64,000 bases of DNA from JAKAVN01 sp963734845 (GTDB taxonomy: Bacteria > Desulfobacterota > Binatia > Binatales > Binataceae): NCBI GenBank assembly GCA_963734845.1, contig CAVTIS010000008.1, forward strand, positions 62,001 to 126,000. The letters are read 5' to 3'. The notes under the pieces are model-generated. The model was given only the letters and a program-made list of their open reading frames with translations. It ran no database searches and was not told the origin of the DNA. This document shows, one piece after another, positions 1 to 10,435 of the stretch (positions within the stretch are counted from its first letter, which is position 1; every line of letters starts with the position of its first letter). The translations under genes were made by a program, and so were the position numbers.

Positions 1-225
1 GAGAACATCCTGGCGCGGCGCATCATCGCGGCGGGTCTCGGAGCGTCGATCACGCCGCACGGATTGCGCCACTGCTTCGCGACGCACATGCTCAACTCGG
101 GCGCCGACTTGCGTTCGATTCAGGAGATGCTCGGGCATGCGAGCCTCGCCACCACGCAGCGCTACACTCACGTCAGCGTCAACCGTCTAAGAGAGGTCTA
201 CCGCCGTGCCCATCCGCGCGCCTGA
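1..225 (+). CDS. xerC: Tyrosine recombinase XerC/XerD, C-terminal part
   Basis: The window opens inside this gene; 74 C-terminal residues remain, ending in TGA at 223-225. They carry the conserved end of a tyrosine recombinase: the H-G-L-R-H box (residues 20-24 of the fragment), the L-G-H box (HASLATTQRYTH) and the catalytic tyrosine in T-Q-R-Y-T-H. Xer proteins resolve chromosome dimers at dif with FtsK. The stop overlaps the GTG start of hslV by 20 bases, so the two are translationally coupled. The xerC-hslV-hslU order is common in proteobacteria, which favours XerC over XerD; the N-terminal half is outside the window. Confidence 0.9.
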   Translation, partial: ENILARRIIAAGLGASITPHGLRHCFATHMLNSGADLRSIQEMLGHASLATTQRYTHVSVNRLREVYRRAHPRA

Positions 226-766
226 GTCCGACACCGTCATCCGCGGGACGACGATCCTATGCGTGCGCAACGCCGGCCACGTGGTGGTCGCGGGCGACGG
301 CCAAGTCAGCGTCGGTCAGACCATCATGAAGCACGGGGCACGCAAGGTGCGCCGCCTGCACGACGACAAGGTGCTCTCGGGCTTCGCCGGCTCGACCGCC
401 GACGCGCTGACATTGTTCGAGAAATTCGAGGGCAAGCTGCAGGAGTTCAACGGCAATCTGCGCCGAGCGGCGGTCGAGTTGGCCAAGGACTGGCGCACCG
501 ACCGCGTGCTGCGGCGGCTGGAGGCGATGCTGATCGTGGCCGACCGCGAAAGCTCGCTTTTGATTTCGGGACTGGGTGACGTTATCGAGCCGGACGACGG
601 GATCCTGGCGATCGGGTCGGGCGGCAACTACGCGCTGGCGGCGGCGCGCGCGCTGGTGCGCCACGCCCCGACGATGAGCGCGCGCCAGATCGCGGAGAGC
701 GCGATGCAGGTGGCGGCGGAGATCTGCGTATACACCAACGATCGGTTTATAATTGAAGAGTTGTAG
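206..766 (+). CDS. hslV: ATP-dependent protease subunit HslV
   Basis: HslV (ClpQ) is the peptidase of the two-component HslVU protease. The 186-residue product has the threonine-protease signature: R-G-T-T-I-L at residues 13-18, where the first Thr would become the N-terminal nucleophile, followed by G-D-G-Q-V-S. The GTG start at 206 lies inside the end of xerC and leaves a propeptide of about 14 residues, longer than the single Met of E. coli HslV, so either a propeptide is removed or the true start is further in. No ATG fits just before the Thr. The hslU gene follows after 72 bases. Confidence 0.95.
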   Translation: MPIRAPESDTVIRGTTILCVRNAGHVVVAGDGQVSVGQTIMKHGARKVRRLHDDKVLSGFAGSTADALTLFEKFEGKLQEFNGNLRRAAVELAKDWRTDRVLRRLEAMLIVADRESSLLISGLGDVIEPDDGILAIGSGGNYALAAARALVRHAPTMSARQIAESAMQVAAEICVYTNDRFIIEEL

Positions 767-838
767 AGAGCCGGCGCCGCCGGCGCGCGCCCGTCGCGAC
801 AGGGGCGCGTGGAGAAGGCGGTCCTTGTTGAAGGAGCA

Positions 839-2203
839 ATGGCAAGTTCGCACGTGATGACGCCGCGGGAAATCGTTTCGGAGCTCGACCGCTATATCGT
901 GGGCCAGCACGACGCCAAGCGCGCCGTCGCGATCGCTTTGCGTAACCGCTGGCGGCGGCAAAACGTCGCGCCCGAGCTGCGCGACGAAATCGCGCCCAAG
1001 AATATCCTGATGATCGGTCCGACCGGCGTCGGTAAAACCGAGATCGCGCGCCGCCTGGCCCGTCTGGCGCAGGCTCCGTTCGTCAAGGTCGAGGCCTCGC
1101 GCTATACCGAAGTCGGCTACGTCGGCCGCGACGTCGAATCGATGATTCGCGACCTGGCCGAAATCGCAGTCAAGATGGTGCGCGAGGAAGAACGCGCGCG
1201 GGTCGCGATCCAGGCCCGCGACGCCGCCGAAGAGCGCCTGCTCGACATCCTCTATCCGCCGCCCGCCAAGGTCCGCCGCGCTGTCGGCATCGCACCCGAC
1301 GCCGCCGCCGTGGGCGATTCGCATGCGGACACGCGCGAGAAGCTGCGCAAGCTGCTGCGCCAGGGCAATCTGGACGATCGCGAGGTCGAAGTCGAAACCA
1401 GCGCACAGTCCGCGCCGATGGTTGAGGTGCTGGCGCCGCAAGGGATGGAAGAGATGGGCGCAAACATGCGCGAGCTGCTGGGGCAGTTCATGCCCAAGAA
1501 ATCCAAGCGGCAGAAGGTCAAGGTGCCACAAGCGCTCGAGCTGCTCACACAGGAAGAAGCCGCGCGCCTGGTCGACATGGAGAAGGTCGCTCACGAGGCG
1601 ATTGAACGCGCCGAACAGTCGGGAATCGTCTTCATCGACGAGATCGACAAGATCGCCGGCCGCGAGGCCGCCCACGGCGCCGACGTCTCGCGCGAGGGCG
1701 TACAGCGCGACCTGCTGCCGATCGTCGAGGGATCGACCGTCAACACCAAGTATGGCGCGGTCCGCACCGACCACATCCTCTTCGTCGCCTCGGGCGCGTT
1801 CCATACCTCCAAGCCCTCCGACCTGATTCCCGAGTTCCAGGGCCGCTTTCCGATTCGCGTGGAGCTCCGCGCGCTCATCCGCGAGGACTTCATCCGCATC
1901 CTGACCGAACCCGAGAACGCGCTGACCCGCCAGTACGTAGCGCTGATGGAGACCGAGAACGTGCATCTTACGTTCACCGCCGACGCGGTTGCGGCGCTGG
2001 CCGAGATCGCGGCCGAGGTCAACTCGCGTTCGGAGAACATCGGCGCGCGCCGGCTTCATACGGTGCTCGAACGCCTGCTTGAGGAGCTGTCGTTCAGCGC
2101 ACCCGAGTTAAACGACCGCACGGTCACGGTCGATAGCGACTACGTTCATCAGCGGCTCGACCCGATCGTCAAAAACGAGGACCTGTCGCGCTACATTTTG
2201 TAA
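839..2203 (+). CDS. hslU: HslU ATPase subunit of HslVU protease
   Basis: HslU (ClpY) is the AAA+ unfoldase that feeds substrates to HslV. The 454-residue product starts at ATG 839 behind AAGGAG; an upstream in-frame codon at 809 has no such site. Walker A G-P-T-G-V-G-K-T lies at residues 60-67 and Walker B is in G-I-V-F-I-D-E-I-D-K-I. The characteristic T-P-R-E-I-V-x-E-L-D start and the C-terminal R-Y-I-L tail, which docks into HslV, are both present. The length is normal. It forms an operon with hslV and probably runs on into argB. Confidence 0.97.
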   Translation: MASSHVMTPREIVSELDRYIVGQHDAKRAVAIALRNRWRRQNVAPELRDEIAPKNILMIGPTGVGKTEIARRLARLAQAPFVKVEASRYTEVGYVGRDVESMIRDLAEIAVKMVREEERARVAIQARDAAEERLLDILYPPPAKVRRAVGIAPDAAAVGDSHADTREKLRKLLRQGNLDDREVEVETSAQSAPMVEVLAPQGMEEMGANMRELLGQFMPKKSKRQKVKVPQALELLTQEEAARLVDMEKVAHEAIERAEQSGIVFIDEIDKIAGREAAHGADVSREGVQRDLLPIVEGSTVNTKYGAVRTDHILFVASGAFHTSKPSDLIPEFQGRFPIRVELRALIREDFIRILTEPENALTRQYVALMETENVHLTFTADAVAALAEIAAEVNSRSENIGARRLHTVLERLLEELSFSAPELNDRTVTVDSDYVHQRLDPIVKNEDLSRYIL

Positions 2204-2289
2204 CGGACCGGTTAGCCCTGTTCACGAAGACGGCCGTGGCGAAGGCGCAGGCCGCGGGATGATGCGGCGTCCGCGGGGGCGGCCGCAGC

Positions 2290-3204
2290 ATGCCGGATGG
2301 CCCGGCGGCGGAGAAAGAGACGGTGCAGGATCCAAATACGATCGCGTCGGTACTGGTCGAGGCCCTGCCTTATATCCAGCGCTTTCGCGGCAAGACCTTC
2401 GTCATCAAATACGGCGGCCACGCGATGGAAGCGGCCGATTTGCGCGAGAGTTTTGCCCAGGACGTGGTGTTGCTGAAGGCGGTCGGGATGAACCCCGTCG
2501 TGGTGCACGGCGGCGGTCCGCAAATCAACCATCTCATCGAGCGCCTCGGGCTCAAGTCGAGCTTCGTGCGCGGGATGCGAGTGACCGACGAGCCGACGAT
2601 GGAAGCGGTCGAGATGGTGCTGCAGCGGCTCAACAAGGAGATCGTAGCGCTAGTCGCGCGCCACGGTTGCCGCGCGGTTGGGCTCTCGGGCAAGGATGCC
2701 GACCTGATCATCGCGCGCAAGCTCGAAATGACGCTCAACGACGACGCCGGCGTATCGTCCAAGGTCGATATCGGGCTGGTAGGCGAAGTCGCCGAGATAA
2801 ATCCGCAAGTGCTGCGCACGCTCGAAAGCGCGGGCTTCATCCCCGTAATTGCACCCATCGGCCATGACCGCGAGGGCCTGACCTACAACATCAATGCCGA
2901 CGTCGCCGCCGGCGACATCGCCGCTGCGCTTGGCGCGGAAAAACTGATTTTGCTGACCGATGTCGAGGGCGTGAAGGGCAAGGACGGCAAGCTCATCCCG
3001 ACGTTGACCGCGGCGGCGGCGAAAAAGTTGATCGAGGCAGGCGCAATCAGCGACGGAATGATCCCCAAGGTCGAATGCTGTATCGCGGCGCTCAAAGGGG
3101 GCGTCGGCAAGACTCACGTCCTCGACGGGCGCACGCCTCATGCGATCCTGCTCGAAATTTTCACCGAGGCGGGAGTCGGCACCGAGGTCGTCGCGGACGG
3201 CTAG
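2290..3204 (+). CDS. argB: Acetylglutamate kinase
   Basis: ArgB phosphorylates N-acetyl-L-glutamate, the second step of arginine synthesis and often the feedback-controlled one. The 304-residue protein has the amino-acid kinase fold markers: V-I-K-Y-G-G-H-A near residue 38, V-V-V-H-G-G-G-P-Q-I near 71, and D-G-M-I-P-K-V near the C terminus. It carries the N-terminal helix extension seen in arginine-sensitive hexameric enzymes, which suggests feedback inhibition (inference). It is the first arg gene of this run; argC, argJ and argA are not in the window. Confidence 0.96.
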   Translation: MPDGPAAEKETVQDPNTIASVLVEALPYIQRFRGKTFVIKYGGHAMEAADLRESFAQDVVLLKAVGMNPVVVHGGGPQINHLIERLGLKSSFVRGMRVTDEPTMEAVEMVLQRLNKEIVALVARHGCRAVGLSGKDADLIIARKLEMTLNDDAGVSSKVDIGLVGEVAEINPQVLRTLESAGFIPVIAPIGHDREGLTYNINADVAAGDIAAALGAEKLILLTDVEGVKGKDGKLIPTLTAAAAKKLIEAGAISDGMIPKVECCIAALKGGVGKTHVLDGRTPHAILLEIFTEAGVGTEVVADG

Positions 3205-3338
3205 TGGTTCCCGCGGGGCGAGCATTCCGCGCCGTCCTGTGGCATACAGCTTGGATGGCCCCGCGCGTCCCCTCACGCACCCCGGTGCGCGAGCGGATGG
3301 CGCGTCCGGATGGCCAGGAGGATCCAGGAAGAACGACG

Positions 3339-4541
3339 ATGAACAACGCCGAAATGGTCGACCTCGCCCATCAGAATCTCATCAACACTTACGGCTGTGT
3401 GCCGCTCGCCTTCGTGCGCGGCACCGGCGCCTATCTCTATGACGCCGACGGCAACCGCTACCTGGATTTTTTCTGCGGCCTGGCGGTGACCTCGCTCGGC
3501 CACGCGCATCCGCGCGTGGTGCGGGCAATTAAGGAGCAGGCCGAAAAGCTGACGCACGTCTCCAACGTCTTTCACACCGAACCGATGGCGCGGCTGGCGG
3601 CGCGGCTGTGCGCTCATTTTGGCGACGGGCGCGTGTTCTTTTGCAACTCGGGCGCCGAGGCCAACGAGGCCGCGCTCAAACTCGCGCGCCGCTGGGGCCA
3701 CGACCGCGGCGCCGGCCGCTTCGAAATAGTGTCCACGCTTGGCTCATTCCATGGCCGCACCTTCGGCACCCTAAGTGCGACCGGCCAGGAAAAATACCAC
3801 ATCGGCTTCCAGCCACTGGTGCCGGGCTTTCGCATGGTCCCCTATGATGACGTCGAGGCGCTCGACAAGGCGGTTCACGACGAGACGATCGCTATTCTGC
3901 TGGAGCCGATCCAGGGTGAGGGTGGCGTGGTCACGCCACGCATCGACTATCTCAAGCGCGTCCGCGATCTGTGCGATCGGCGCAAAATCCTGCTTATCCT
4001 CGACGAGGTTCAGACCGGGATGGGGCGCACGGGCAAACTCTTCGCGTGGCAGCACGTCGGGGTGAAGCCGGACATCATGACGCTCGCCAAGGCGCTCGGC
4101 GGCGGACTGCCGATCGGCGCGATGATAGCCAAGAGCGAGATTGCCCAGAGCCTCACGCCGGGCAGCCACGGCTCGACCTTCGGCGGCAATCCCGTATCCT
4201 GCGCGGCCGCGGGCGCGGTGCTCGACGCGCTCGAGCAGGACGGCGCGATGGAAAACGCGACCAGCGTCGGCGGCTACATGCTTGAGCGCCTGCGCACGTT
4301 CGCCAAGAGCTGCCCGCGAATCGCCGAAGTGCGCGGGCTGGGCATGATGATCGGTATCGTGCTGCACGGCGAGGCCAAGAGCGCCGCCGACGCGTGCCTG
4401 CGCGAACGGTTGCTGGTCAACGCCACGGCCGAAAACGTGCTGCGGATGCTACCGCCGCTCACGCTGACGCGCGACGAGGCCGACGCGGGTCTCAAGATAA
4501 TCGAGCGAGCGCTTTCGGCTACGCCAGCCGCTAAAAAATGA
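3339..4541 (+). CDS. argD: Acetylornithine aminotransferase
   Basis: ArgD is the PLP-dependent class III aminotransferase that makes N-acetylornithine. The 400-residue reading starts at ATG 3339 with an AGGA-rich stretch upstream; the long in-frame extension back into argB is not needed. PLP-binding landmarks are visible: S-G-A-E-A-N-E-A-A-L-K-L-A-R, L-D-E-V-Q-T-G-M-G-R-T-G, and the Schiff-base lysine in M-T-L-A-K-A-L-G-G-G-L-P-I-G-A. It ends in ATGA, overlapping argF by four bases. The bifunctional role with DAP aminotransfer (DapC) is possible, as no separate dapC is seen. Confidence 0.95.
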   Translation: MNNAEMVDLAHQNLINTYGCVPLAFVRGTGAYLYDADGNRYLDFFCGLAVTSLGHAHPRVVRAIKEQAEKLTHVSNVFHTEPMARLAARLCAHFGDGRVFFCNSGAEANEAALKLARRWGHDRGAGRFEIVSTLGSFHGRTFGTLSATGQEKYHIGFQPLVPGFRMVPYDDVEALDKAVHDETIAILLEPIQGEGGVVTPRIDYLKRVRDLCDRRKILLILDEVQTGMGRTGKLFAWQHVGVKPDIMTLAKALGGGLPIGAMIAKSEIAQSLTPGSHGSTFGGNPVSCAAAGAVLDALEQDGAMENATSVGGYMLERLRTFAKSCPRIAEVRGLGMMIGIVLHGEAKSAADACLRERLLVNATAENVLRMLPPLTLTRDEADAGLKIIERALSATPAAKK

Positions 4542-5554
4542 CCGCGGGCAAGGCACAGCGCCGGCCCGCGCATCCCACCAGCGCTGCGCGCAAACGCATC
4601 GCGCCGCGAGCCAAGCGCGACCTGCTCGACCTCGGCTCGCTCAGCGCCGACGAGCTGGCGCGGCTGCTAGCGCTGGCGGCGCGCCTGAAGGACGAACTCC
4701 GCGCCGGCCTGGAGCATCCCTACTTGCGCGGCCGCACTCTCGCGATGATCTTTCAGAAGCCCTCGCTGCGCACGCGGATAACCTTCGAGACCGGGATGGC
4801 GCAGCTGGGCGGCCACGCCATCTATCTCGCCCCGCAAGACATCGGAATCGGCGAGCGCGAATCCGTCAAGGACGTGGCGCGTAATCTGTCGCGCTGGGTC
4901 GATCTCATCATGATTCGCACGTTCGCCCACGAGATTTGCGTCGAGCTGGCTCTGGAAGCTACGGTGCCGGTGATCAACGGGCTCACCGACCTGTTGCATC
5001 CTTGCCAGCTGCTGGCCGACCTGCTGACGCTGCGCGAGCGCTTCGGCGATCTGAGCAAGCTCTGCGTCGCCTATATCGGCGACGGTTTCAACCTTGCGCA
5101 GAGTTGGATCGAAGCGGCCGCGCTCGCACGCTTCGAGTTGCGCCTGGGATGCCCGCCCGGTTACCAACCGCAGCGCGAGTTCGTCGAGCGGATGCGTCAC
5201 GGCAAGTTTGGCGTCCTCACCCACGACCCGGTCGAGGCGGTGCGCGGCGCCGACGTTATCTATACCGACACCTGGACCTCGATGGGCCACGAGCAGGAGG
5301 CGGCGCAACGCCGGCGCGATTTCAAGGCCTTCCAGGTCAATCGCGAGTTGCTCGGTCACGCGCGCCGCGGCGCGGTCGTGATGCATTGTCTGCCGGCCCA
5401 TCGCGGCGAGGAAATCACCGACGAGGTGCTCGACGGCCCGCGCTCGCTGGTGCTCGATCAGGCTGAAAACCGCCTCCACGCGCAAAAGGCCGTGATGGTA
5501 TGGCTGCTGCGCCCGGCGATAATCGGCCCCAGCGCGGCGCCCGCCACCACTTAA
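4538..5554 (+). CDS. argF: Ornithine carbamoyltransferase
   Basis: ArgF makes citrulline from ornithine and carbamoyl phosphate. The 338-residue protein carries the carbamoyl-phosphate loop S-L-R-T-R at residues 76-80, H-P-C-Q at 154-157 and the ornithine-site H-C-L-P-A-H-R-G from 283. An unusual point is the G-D-G-F-N-L-A motif at 181-187, where most family members have G-D-G-N-N. There is an N-terminal basic extension of about 28 residues ahead of the conserved domain. Translation is coupled to argD through the ATGA overlap. Confidence 0.94.
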   Translation: MTAGKAQRRPAHPTSAARKRIAPRAKRDLLDLGSLSADELARLLALAARLKDELRAGLEHPYLRGRTLAMIFQKPSLRTRITFETGMAQLGGHAIYLAPQDIGIGERESVKDVARNLSRWVDLIMIRTFAHEICVELALEATVPVINGLTDLLHPCQLLADLLTLRERFGDLSKLCVAYIGDGFNLAQSWIEAAALARFELRLGCPPGYQPQREFVERMRHGKFGVLTHDPVEAVRGADVIYTDTWTSMGHEQEAAQRRRDFKAFQVNRELLGHARRGAVVMHCLPAHRGEEITDEVLDGPRSLVLDQAENRLHAQKAVMVWLLRPAIIGPSAAPATT

Positions 5555-5585
5555 GGCGCAGGCGCGAATGCCCTAAGATGGCGGC

Positions 5586-6818
<1,233 letters not shown>

Positions 6819-6832
6819 CCGGGCGCGACGCC

Positions 6833-7006
6833 ATGGGCAAAGTGATTCAGTTCAGGCCCTCGCGGCCGACCCCGCGGCTGGTGCCGCGTCCGGGCCAGAA
6901 ATGTCCCAAGTGCAATCACAAGATGGACGTTCACATCACGCATCCCAACGGCGTGACGAGTTGCGCAGCGCGCGGATGTTTCTGCCGTATCGCCGCCCCG
7001 CGCTGA
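6833..7006 (+). CDS. Small zinc-ribbon-like protein (57 aa)
   Basis: This short ORF fills most of the 276-base gap between argG and argH. It reads from ATG 6833 to TGA 7004-7006 and encodes a basic 57-residue protein. The first 22 residues are rich in Arg and Pro; then come C-P-K-C, a 17-residue spacer and C-A-A-R-G-C-F-C, giving five cysteines that could hold a zinc ion. The regular Cys spacing and fit between two genes argue that it is real, but no family is recognised and no ribosome site is obvious. It recalls the 71-residue CxxC protein at 25927 in having paired CxxC motifs, with little other likeness. Confidence 0.55.
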   Translation: MGKVIQFRPSRPTPRLVPRPGQKCPKCNHKMDVHITHPNGVTSCAARGCFCRIAAPR

Positions 7007-7094
7007 CCGCGCGGCCCCTTGTGCAGGTCCGACCTTTTCGGCAACTTCGAGTCGCTTGCGAGAATCCTTCGAGTTCTCCGCATTGAAATGAAAA

Positions 7095-8549
7095 GTGAAA
7101 AAAGCGCGACGCCCAAGCCATATCGCCGCTAAAAAACCATCCGCCGGCGCCGCCGCCAAAACGGCGCGCGCTCGCGCCGATGCTTCCGGCGGCCTGATTC
7201 GCGGCCGCTTTGCGCGCGCACGCCTGCCCGAGGTGGAAGCCTTCACCGCTTCGCTTCCGTTCGACCGGCGCCTCTATCGTCATGACATCCGTGGGTCGAT
7301 CGCGCATGCGCGGATGCTTGCGCGAACCGGCCTGCTGCGCCGGGCGGAGGCCGCCAAAATCGTCGCCGGCTTGCGCGCGGTCGAGCGCGAGATCGATTCC
7401 GGCCGCTTCCGCTTCGCGCTGGCCGACGAGGATATCCATCTCGCGATCGAGCGCCGCCTGACCGAGCGGATCGGCGCGCCGGGGCGCAAGCTCCATACCG
7501 CGCGATCGCGCAACGACCAGGTCGCGCTCGATCTGCGGCTCTATCTCCGCGACGAACTGGCCGCGGTGATCGGGCTCGCCGGGGAACTCCGCCGCACGCT
7601 GATCGCGCTCGCCCATCGCCATCTCGATAGCGTAATGCCCGGCTACACCCATCTGCAGCGCGCGCAGCCGATCACGCTCGCCCATCATCTCGCCGCCTAC
7701 GTCGAGATGCTCACGCGCGACCGCGAGCGTTTCGCCCAGGCGCTGGAGCGCACGGCGGTGATGCCCTTGGGGGCGGGCGCGCTGGCGGGCACGACGCTGC
7801 CGATCGATCGCCAGGCGGTCGCGCGCGAGCTTGGCTTCAGACGTATCAGCGAGAACAGCCTCGACGCGGTGTCGGACCGCGATTTCGTGGTCGACTTTCT
7901 CGCCGCCGCCGCGCTCGCGGCCGTGCATCTGTCGCGGATGGCCGAGGAGATCATCCTGTGGAGCAGCGCCGAGTTCGGCTTCGTCACGCTGCCCGACGAA
8001 TTTTCCACTGGCAGCTCGATGATGCCGCACAAGAAGAATCCCGACCTGCTCGAACTGATTCGCGGCAAAAGCGGCCGCATGATCGGCGACCTGGTGGCGA
8101 TGCTGACTGTGCTCAAGGGCCTGCCGCTCGCGTATAATTCCGATCTGCAGGAGGACAAGGAGCGCACCTTCGACGCGCTCGACACATTGAAGCCGGCGCT
8201 GCGGCTGCTCGCGATGCTGTGGCCGCGGCTGCGCTTCGATGCGGCCGCGATGCGGGCGGCGGCCGGTGGCTTCGCGCTGGCGACCGACCTCGCCGAGTAC
8301 CTGGTGCGCCATGGCGTCGCTTTTCGCCGCGCGCATGAGATCGTCGGTGCGCTGGTGCGCGAGGCGTCCGCCGCCGGACGGGCGCTCGAAGGCTTCACGC
8401 TCGCCGACCTGCGGCGCTATAGCAGCGCCTTCGGCCGCGACGCCTTGCGCGCGCTGACCGCGGAGGGCTCCGTGCGCGCGCGAAATCTCACTGGCGGACC
8501 CGCGGCGGCGGCGATGCGTCGTTATTTGAGGAGGCTCGAAACCCGATGA
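7095..8549 (+). CDS. argH: Argininosuccinate lyase
   Basis: ArgH splits argininosuccinate into arginine and fumarate. The 484-residue protein starts at GTG 7095. It has a basic Ala/Lys-rich N-terminal tail of about 30 residues before the fumarase/aspartase-superfamily domain, which begins near G-G-L-I-R-G-R-F. Landmarks are H-T-A-R-S-R-N-D-Q-V, T-H-L-Q-R-A-Q-P and the signature loop G-S-S-M-M-P-H-K-K-N-P-D, which holds the catalytic serine. Its stop overlaps the following lipoprotein gene (ATGA at 8546). Confidence 0.96.
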   Translation: MKKARRPSHIAAKKPSAGAAAKTARARADASGGLIRGRFARARLPEVEAFTASLPFDRRLYRHDIRGSIAHARMLARTGLLRRAEAAKIVAGLRAVEREIDSGRFRFALADEDIHLAIERRLTERIGAPGRKLHTARSRNDQVALDLRLYLRDELAAVIGLAGELRRTLIALAHRHLDSVMPGYTHLQRAQPITLAHHLAAYVEMLTRDRERFAQALERTAVMPLGAGALAGTTLPIDRQAVARELGFRRISENSLDAVSDRDFVVDFLAAAALAAVHLSRMAEEIILWSSAEFGFVTLPDEFSTGSSMMPHKKNPDLLELIRGKSGRMIGDLVAMLTVLKGLPLAYNSDLQEDKERTFDALDTLKPALRLLAMLWPRLRFDAAAMRAAAGGFALATDLAEYLVRHGVAFRRAHEIVGALVREASAAGRALEGFTLADLRRYSSAFGRDALRALTAEGSVRARNLTGGPAAAAMRRYLRRLETR

Positions 8550-9055
8550 AGCGGTGGTGGATCCTGGCGGCGGCTGTGATGGCGATTGCGATGGCGCCCG
8601 GATGCGGCTCGAAGAGCCGGCCGATTGCGCCCGAGCTTACTCATCCGGATCGGATCAACGATCTCTCAGCCAAACCCGACCCCAAGGGCATCCGTCTGAC
8701 CTGGAGCCGGCCGATGAAATACAGCGGCGGCGCGTCGTTGAGAGACCTGGCGGGCTTCCGCCTGATGCGCGCGGAGGGCGACGGATCGCTCACCGACCTC
8801 GCCGAGCTGCCGGTAACCGACCAGGAGCGCTTCCAGAAAGTGCGTCGCTTCGCCTACGTCGATACCAGCGCCCAGATGGGCCATAGCTATCGCTATACGA
8901 TGATCGCCGAGACCTCCGACGGCTATCAGAGCGACCCCTCCAATGTCGTCGAGCAGACTCGAACGAAGCCGGCGCCGCCGCTCACGCCGGAAAACTTCAA
9001 GCTGCCGATGCCCGCGCCGCTGCCGAGCGTGCCGACGCCGGAGCCGACGCCATAA
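8546..9055 (+). CDS. Putative lipoprotein with fibronectin-III-like domain
   Basis: The 169-residue product has a bacterial lipoprotein leader: MKRWWILAAAVMAIAMAPGC with the lipobox Cys at residue 20. The middle (D-L-S-A-K-P-D-P-K-G-I-R-L-T-W through Y-R-Y-T-M-I-A-E-T-S-D-G) reads like a fibronectin type III beta-sandwich, and the last 30 residues are Pro-rich. Start and argH stop overlap as ATGA. Proteobacteria often carry a small lipoprotein gene (LptM/YifL) between argH and lysA; this one shares the position but is much longer, so equivalence is only a guess. Confidence 0.8.
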   Translation: MKRWWILAAAVMAIAMAPGCGSKSRPIAPELTHPDRINDLSAKPDPKGIRLTWSRPMKYSGGASLRDLAGFRLMRAEGDGSLTDLAELPVTDQERFQKVRRFAYVDTSAQMGHSYRYTMIAETSDGYQSDPSNVVEQTRTKPAPPLTPENFKLPMPAPLPSVPTPEPTP

Positions 9056-9166
9056 GCCCCCGAATCGGAGCGCGACGCCGGCCGGTTTATCGATTCGGAG
9101 CGGCTGTGATAAAAACCATGGCTACTCGGTCGCGCGCGCATCGCGCCCCGCGGCCGCGTCTCACAC

Positions 9167-10435
9167 ATGAATTACTTCGCTTACAAGGATAATCGACTGT
9201 TCGCCGAGGAGGTCGCAGTCGCCGACCTTGCCGCGCGTTTCGGCACCCCGTTTTACGTTTACAGCACGCGCACGTTGCGCCGTCATTACCGGGTCATGGA
9301 CGAAGCCTTTGCCGGCACCGACCATCTGATCTGCTACGCGATGAAGGCGCTCTCGAACTTAAGCGTGCTCAAGCTCTTCGCCGCGATGGGCTCGGGCTTC
9401 GACATCGTTTCGGTGGGCGAGTTGATGCGCTGTCTTAAGGCCGGCGCCGAGCCGGGCAAGATCGTTTTTTCCGGCGTGGGCAAGACCGACGAGGAACTGA
9501 AAGCCGCGATCGAGGCAGGCATCCTGATGATCAACGTCGAGTCCGCCCCCGAACTGCATCGCGTGGCGAGCGTCGCGGCCCGGATGCGCCGACGCGCGCC
9601 GGTCAGCCTGCGAGTCAACCCGGACCTCGACCCTGGCACGCATCCGCACATCTCGACCGGTCATCGCGACAGCAAATTCGGAATACCGCTCGCCCAGGTA
9701 CACGAATACTACGCCGAGGCACGCGCGCTCCCGGATCTCGATCTGGTCGGGCTGAGTACGCATATCGGATCGCAGATAACCGACACATCGCCGTTCACCG
9801 AGGCCGCCAACAAGGTCGCGACTATCGTCAAGGCGCTCCGCGAAAGCGGCGTGGCGCTGCGCTACCTCGACCTCGGCGGCGGTTTGGGTATCCCATACCA
9901 GGAAGAGCCGCCGCCGCCTTCGGAATACGCGGCCGCGCTGCTCGGGCCGCTACGCGGACTGGGACTGAAGCTGATTATCGAGCCCGGCCGCGTGCTGGTC
10001 GGCAATGCCGGCGCGCTGGTGACGCGCGTGCTTTACCTGAAGGAGACCGACGTTAAGCGCTTCATCGTGGTTGACGGCGCGATGAACGATCTCATCCGGC
10101 CTGTGCTCTACGAGGCCTATCATCAGATACTGCCGGTCCAACGGCGCGCCGGCGGCCCAGTCGTGACCGCGGACGTGGTAGGGCCGGTATGCGAGAGCGG
10201 AGATTTTTTCGCGCGCGAGCGCGAGATGCCCGAACCGCGCGACGGCGACCTGCTGGCCGTGATGAGCGCGGGCGCGTATGGCTTCGTGATGGCGTCGAAC
10301 TACAACAGTCGCCCGCGCGCACCGGAGATCATGGTTGACGGCGCGGAGGCCCACGTGGTGCGCGAGCGCGAGAGTTTCGAGGATCTCGTGCGCGGCGAAA
10401 AAATCGTCAACCTGCCGCCCGGAGGTCCCGCCTGA
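9167..10435 (+). CDS. lysA: Diaminopimelate decarboxylase
   Basis: LysA decarboxylates meso-diaminopimelate to lysine with PLP. The protein is 422 residues. The Schiff-base lysine is K60 in C-Y-A-M-K-A; the G-G-G-L-G-I phosphate loop, E-P-G-R and the cross-subunit C-E-S-G-D-F motif are all present. The stop codon shares one base with the dapF start (TGATG at 10433-10437), so lysA and dapF are coupled, and together with dapA they form a lysine/peptidoglycan precursor block downstream of the arg genes. Confidence 0.96.
   Translation: MNYFAYKDNRLFAEEVAVADLAARFGTPFYVYSTRTLRRHYRVMDEAFAGTDHLICYAMKALSNLSVLKLFAAMGSGFDIVSVGELMRCLKAGAEPGKIVFSGVGKTDEELKAAIEAGILMINVESAPELHRVASVAARMRRRAPVSLRVNPDLDPGTHPHISTGHRDSKFGIPLAQVHEYYAEARALPDLDLVGLSTHIGSQITDTSPFTEAANKVATIVKALRESGVALRYLDLGGGLGIPYQEEPPPPSEYAAALLGPLRGLGLKLIIEPGRVLVGNAGALVTRVLYLKETDVKRFIVVDGAMNDLIRPVLYEAYHQILPVQRRAGGPVVTADVVGPVCESGDFFAREREMPEPRDGDLLAVMSAGAYGFVMASNYNSRPRAPEIMVDGAEAHVVRERESFEDLVRGEKIVNLPPGGPA

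Noticed and set aside
257..2059. 600-codon minus-strand open frame over hslV and hslU
   Set aside because: The plus strand holds clear hslV and hslU; the antisense frame has the biased composition of a shadow.
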